Origin: Sphingobium sp.
GTDB taxonomy: Bacteria > Pseudomonadota > Alphaproteobacteria > Sphingomonadales > Sphingomonadaceae
Reading direction: 5' to 3'
Length of the DNA: 6,544 bases
NCBI GenBank assembly: GCA_030148625.1
Contig: JASBTC010000095.1
Span: 1-6,544 of the forward strand
Below, in pieces: positions 6,011-6,544 of the stretch (positions are counted from its first letter, which is position 1; each line of letters starts with the position of its first letter). Below the pieces are notes generated by a model. It did no database searches, had not been told where the DNA came from, and saw only the letters and a program-made list of their open reading frames with translations. The position numbers were made by a program, and so were the translations under genes.

Positions 6011-6544
6011 TCAGGCCTCGGCCTGCTCCTCGTCGGCCGGAGCCGATGCGATCTCGCCCGGCTCGGCGTTCGGATCGAACTCTTCGGTGAAACCCGATTC
6101 GTCCTTTTCGAACATCGCGGTCATGACGTCGACGCCCTGAGCCTGAAGCTCGGCCTCTTCAGGCGAGCGGGCGACATTGACCTTGATGGTCACGGCCACT
6201 TCGGGGTGGAGCGCAATCTTCACGGTCTCGACGCCGATCGCCTTGATCGGCTTGTCGAGGACGACCATCGCCTTGGTCAGCTTGGCACCGTCGGCTCCAA
6301 GAGCCTCGATGATGTCGCGGACCGAAACCGAACCGTAAAGCTGGCCGGTGTTCGATGCCTGACGGATGAGCGTGACGCTCTTGCCGTCGATATCCTTCGA
6401 AGACGTCTGGGCTTCGGTCCGCCGCGTGGCGTTGTCGGCCTCGATGCGTTCGCGATTGGCCTCGAAGACCTTGCGGTTCGCTTCGTTGGCGCGCAGTGCC
6501 TTCTTGCGAGGGAGGAGGAAATTGCGTGCGAAACCGTCCTTGAC
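6011..6544 (-). CDS. rplI: 50S ribosomal protein L9, N-terminus cut off by the right window edge
   Basis: L9 binds 23S rRNA near the base of the L1 stalk and helps reading-frame maintenance. The frame reads 177 codons from the right edge to the TGA at 6011-6013; about 20 N-terminal residues are missing. The first visible residues, VKDGFARNFLLPRKKAL, are the end of the conserved N-terminal rRNA-binding domain. They are followed by the charged connecting helix (ANEANRKVFEANRERIEADN) and the C-terminal domain (GQLYGSVSVRDI, later IKVNVARSPEEAELQAQG). The last 40 or so residues form an acidic, low-complexity tail (EFDPNAEPGEI, then DEEQAEA) like those of other sphingomonads and absent from E. coli L9. 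An internal Met at 6268 is not the start; the conserved L9 sequence continues upstream of it. The usual partners rpsF and rpsR would lie beyond the window. The terminator at 5958-5989 ends the transcript. Confidence 0.97.
   Translation of the reverse strand, partial: VKDGFARNFLLPRKKALRANEANRKVFEANRERIEADNATRRTEAQTSSKDIDGKSVTLIRQASNTGQLYGSVSVRDIIEALGADGAKLTKAMVVLDKPIKAIGVETVKIALHPEVAVTIKVNVARSPEEAELQAQGVDVMTAMFEKDESGFTEEFDPNAEPGEIASAPADEEQAEA

Overview
The window looks like ordinary chromosomal DNA of a GC-rich alphaproteobacterium, most likely a sphingomonad (Sphingomonas or a relative). The reasons are the high GC content, a TonB-dependent receptor with a DIVVTAQR-type TonB box, a ribosomal protein L9 with a long acidic C-terminal tail, and the general protein style. 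The assignment is by recognition and was not tested by a search. No RNA gene, CRISPR array, insertion sequence, prophage gene or replication origin was found.

Layout. Positions 1-1968 (minus) hold the N-terminal 656 residues of an outer-membrane TonB-dependent receptor that runs off the left edge. A 272-bp divergent spacer (1969-2240) contains two short inverted repeats and leads into folE (GTP cyclohydrolase I, plus, 2241-2858), which starts at a GTG. folE converges on a two-gene minus-strand unit. That unit is a YczE-type integral membrane protein (3795-4397) followed 29 bp later by a PhzF-family isomerase-like protein (2926-3765). The unit is transcribed divergently from a MocR-type regulator (plus, 4462-5913), a GntR winged helix fused to a PLP-dependent aminotransferase-like domain. 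The regulator converges on rplI (ribosomal protein L9, minus, 6011 to beyond the right edge), and a perfect 13-bp stem terminator separates the two.

How the genes may work together. The receptor imports an unidentified ligand, folE feeds folate/pterin synthesis, and rplI is housekeeping; these three appear unrelated to each other. The coherent unit is MocR / YczE-like / PhzF-like. The regulator and the membrane gene share a 64-bp spacer with a good sigma70-like promoter pointing at the regulator. This promoter places the transcription start on the regulator's ATG, so the mRNA is probably leaderless. A repeated A-(A/T)-TGGCCT element, spaced 33 bp and bracketing the promoter, is a candidate operator. 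The likely model is that the MocR protein senses PLP or a PLP-amine adduct and controls itself and the membrane protein plus PhzF pair. The substrates of both are unknown.

The most novel-looking part is therefore a small regulator / membrane protein / isomerase cassette of unassigned function. Nothing seen amounts to a clearly new class of system. Two very long open frames, antisense to the receptor gene and spanning 2926-5355, are mostly by-products of GC-rich codon use.
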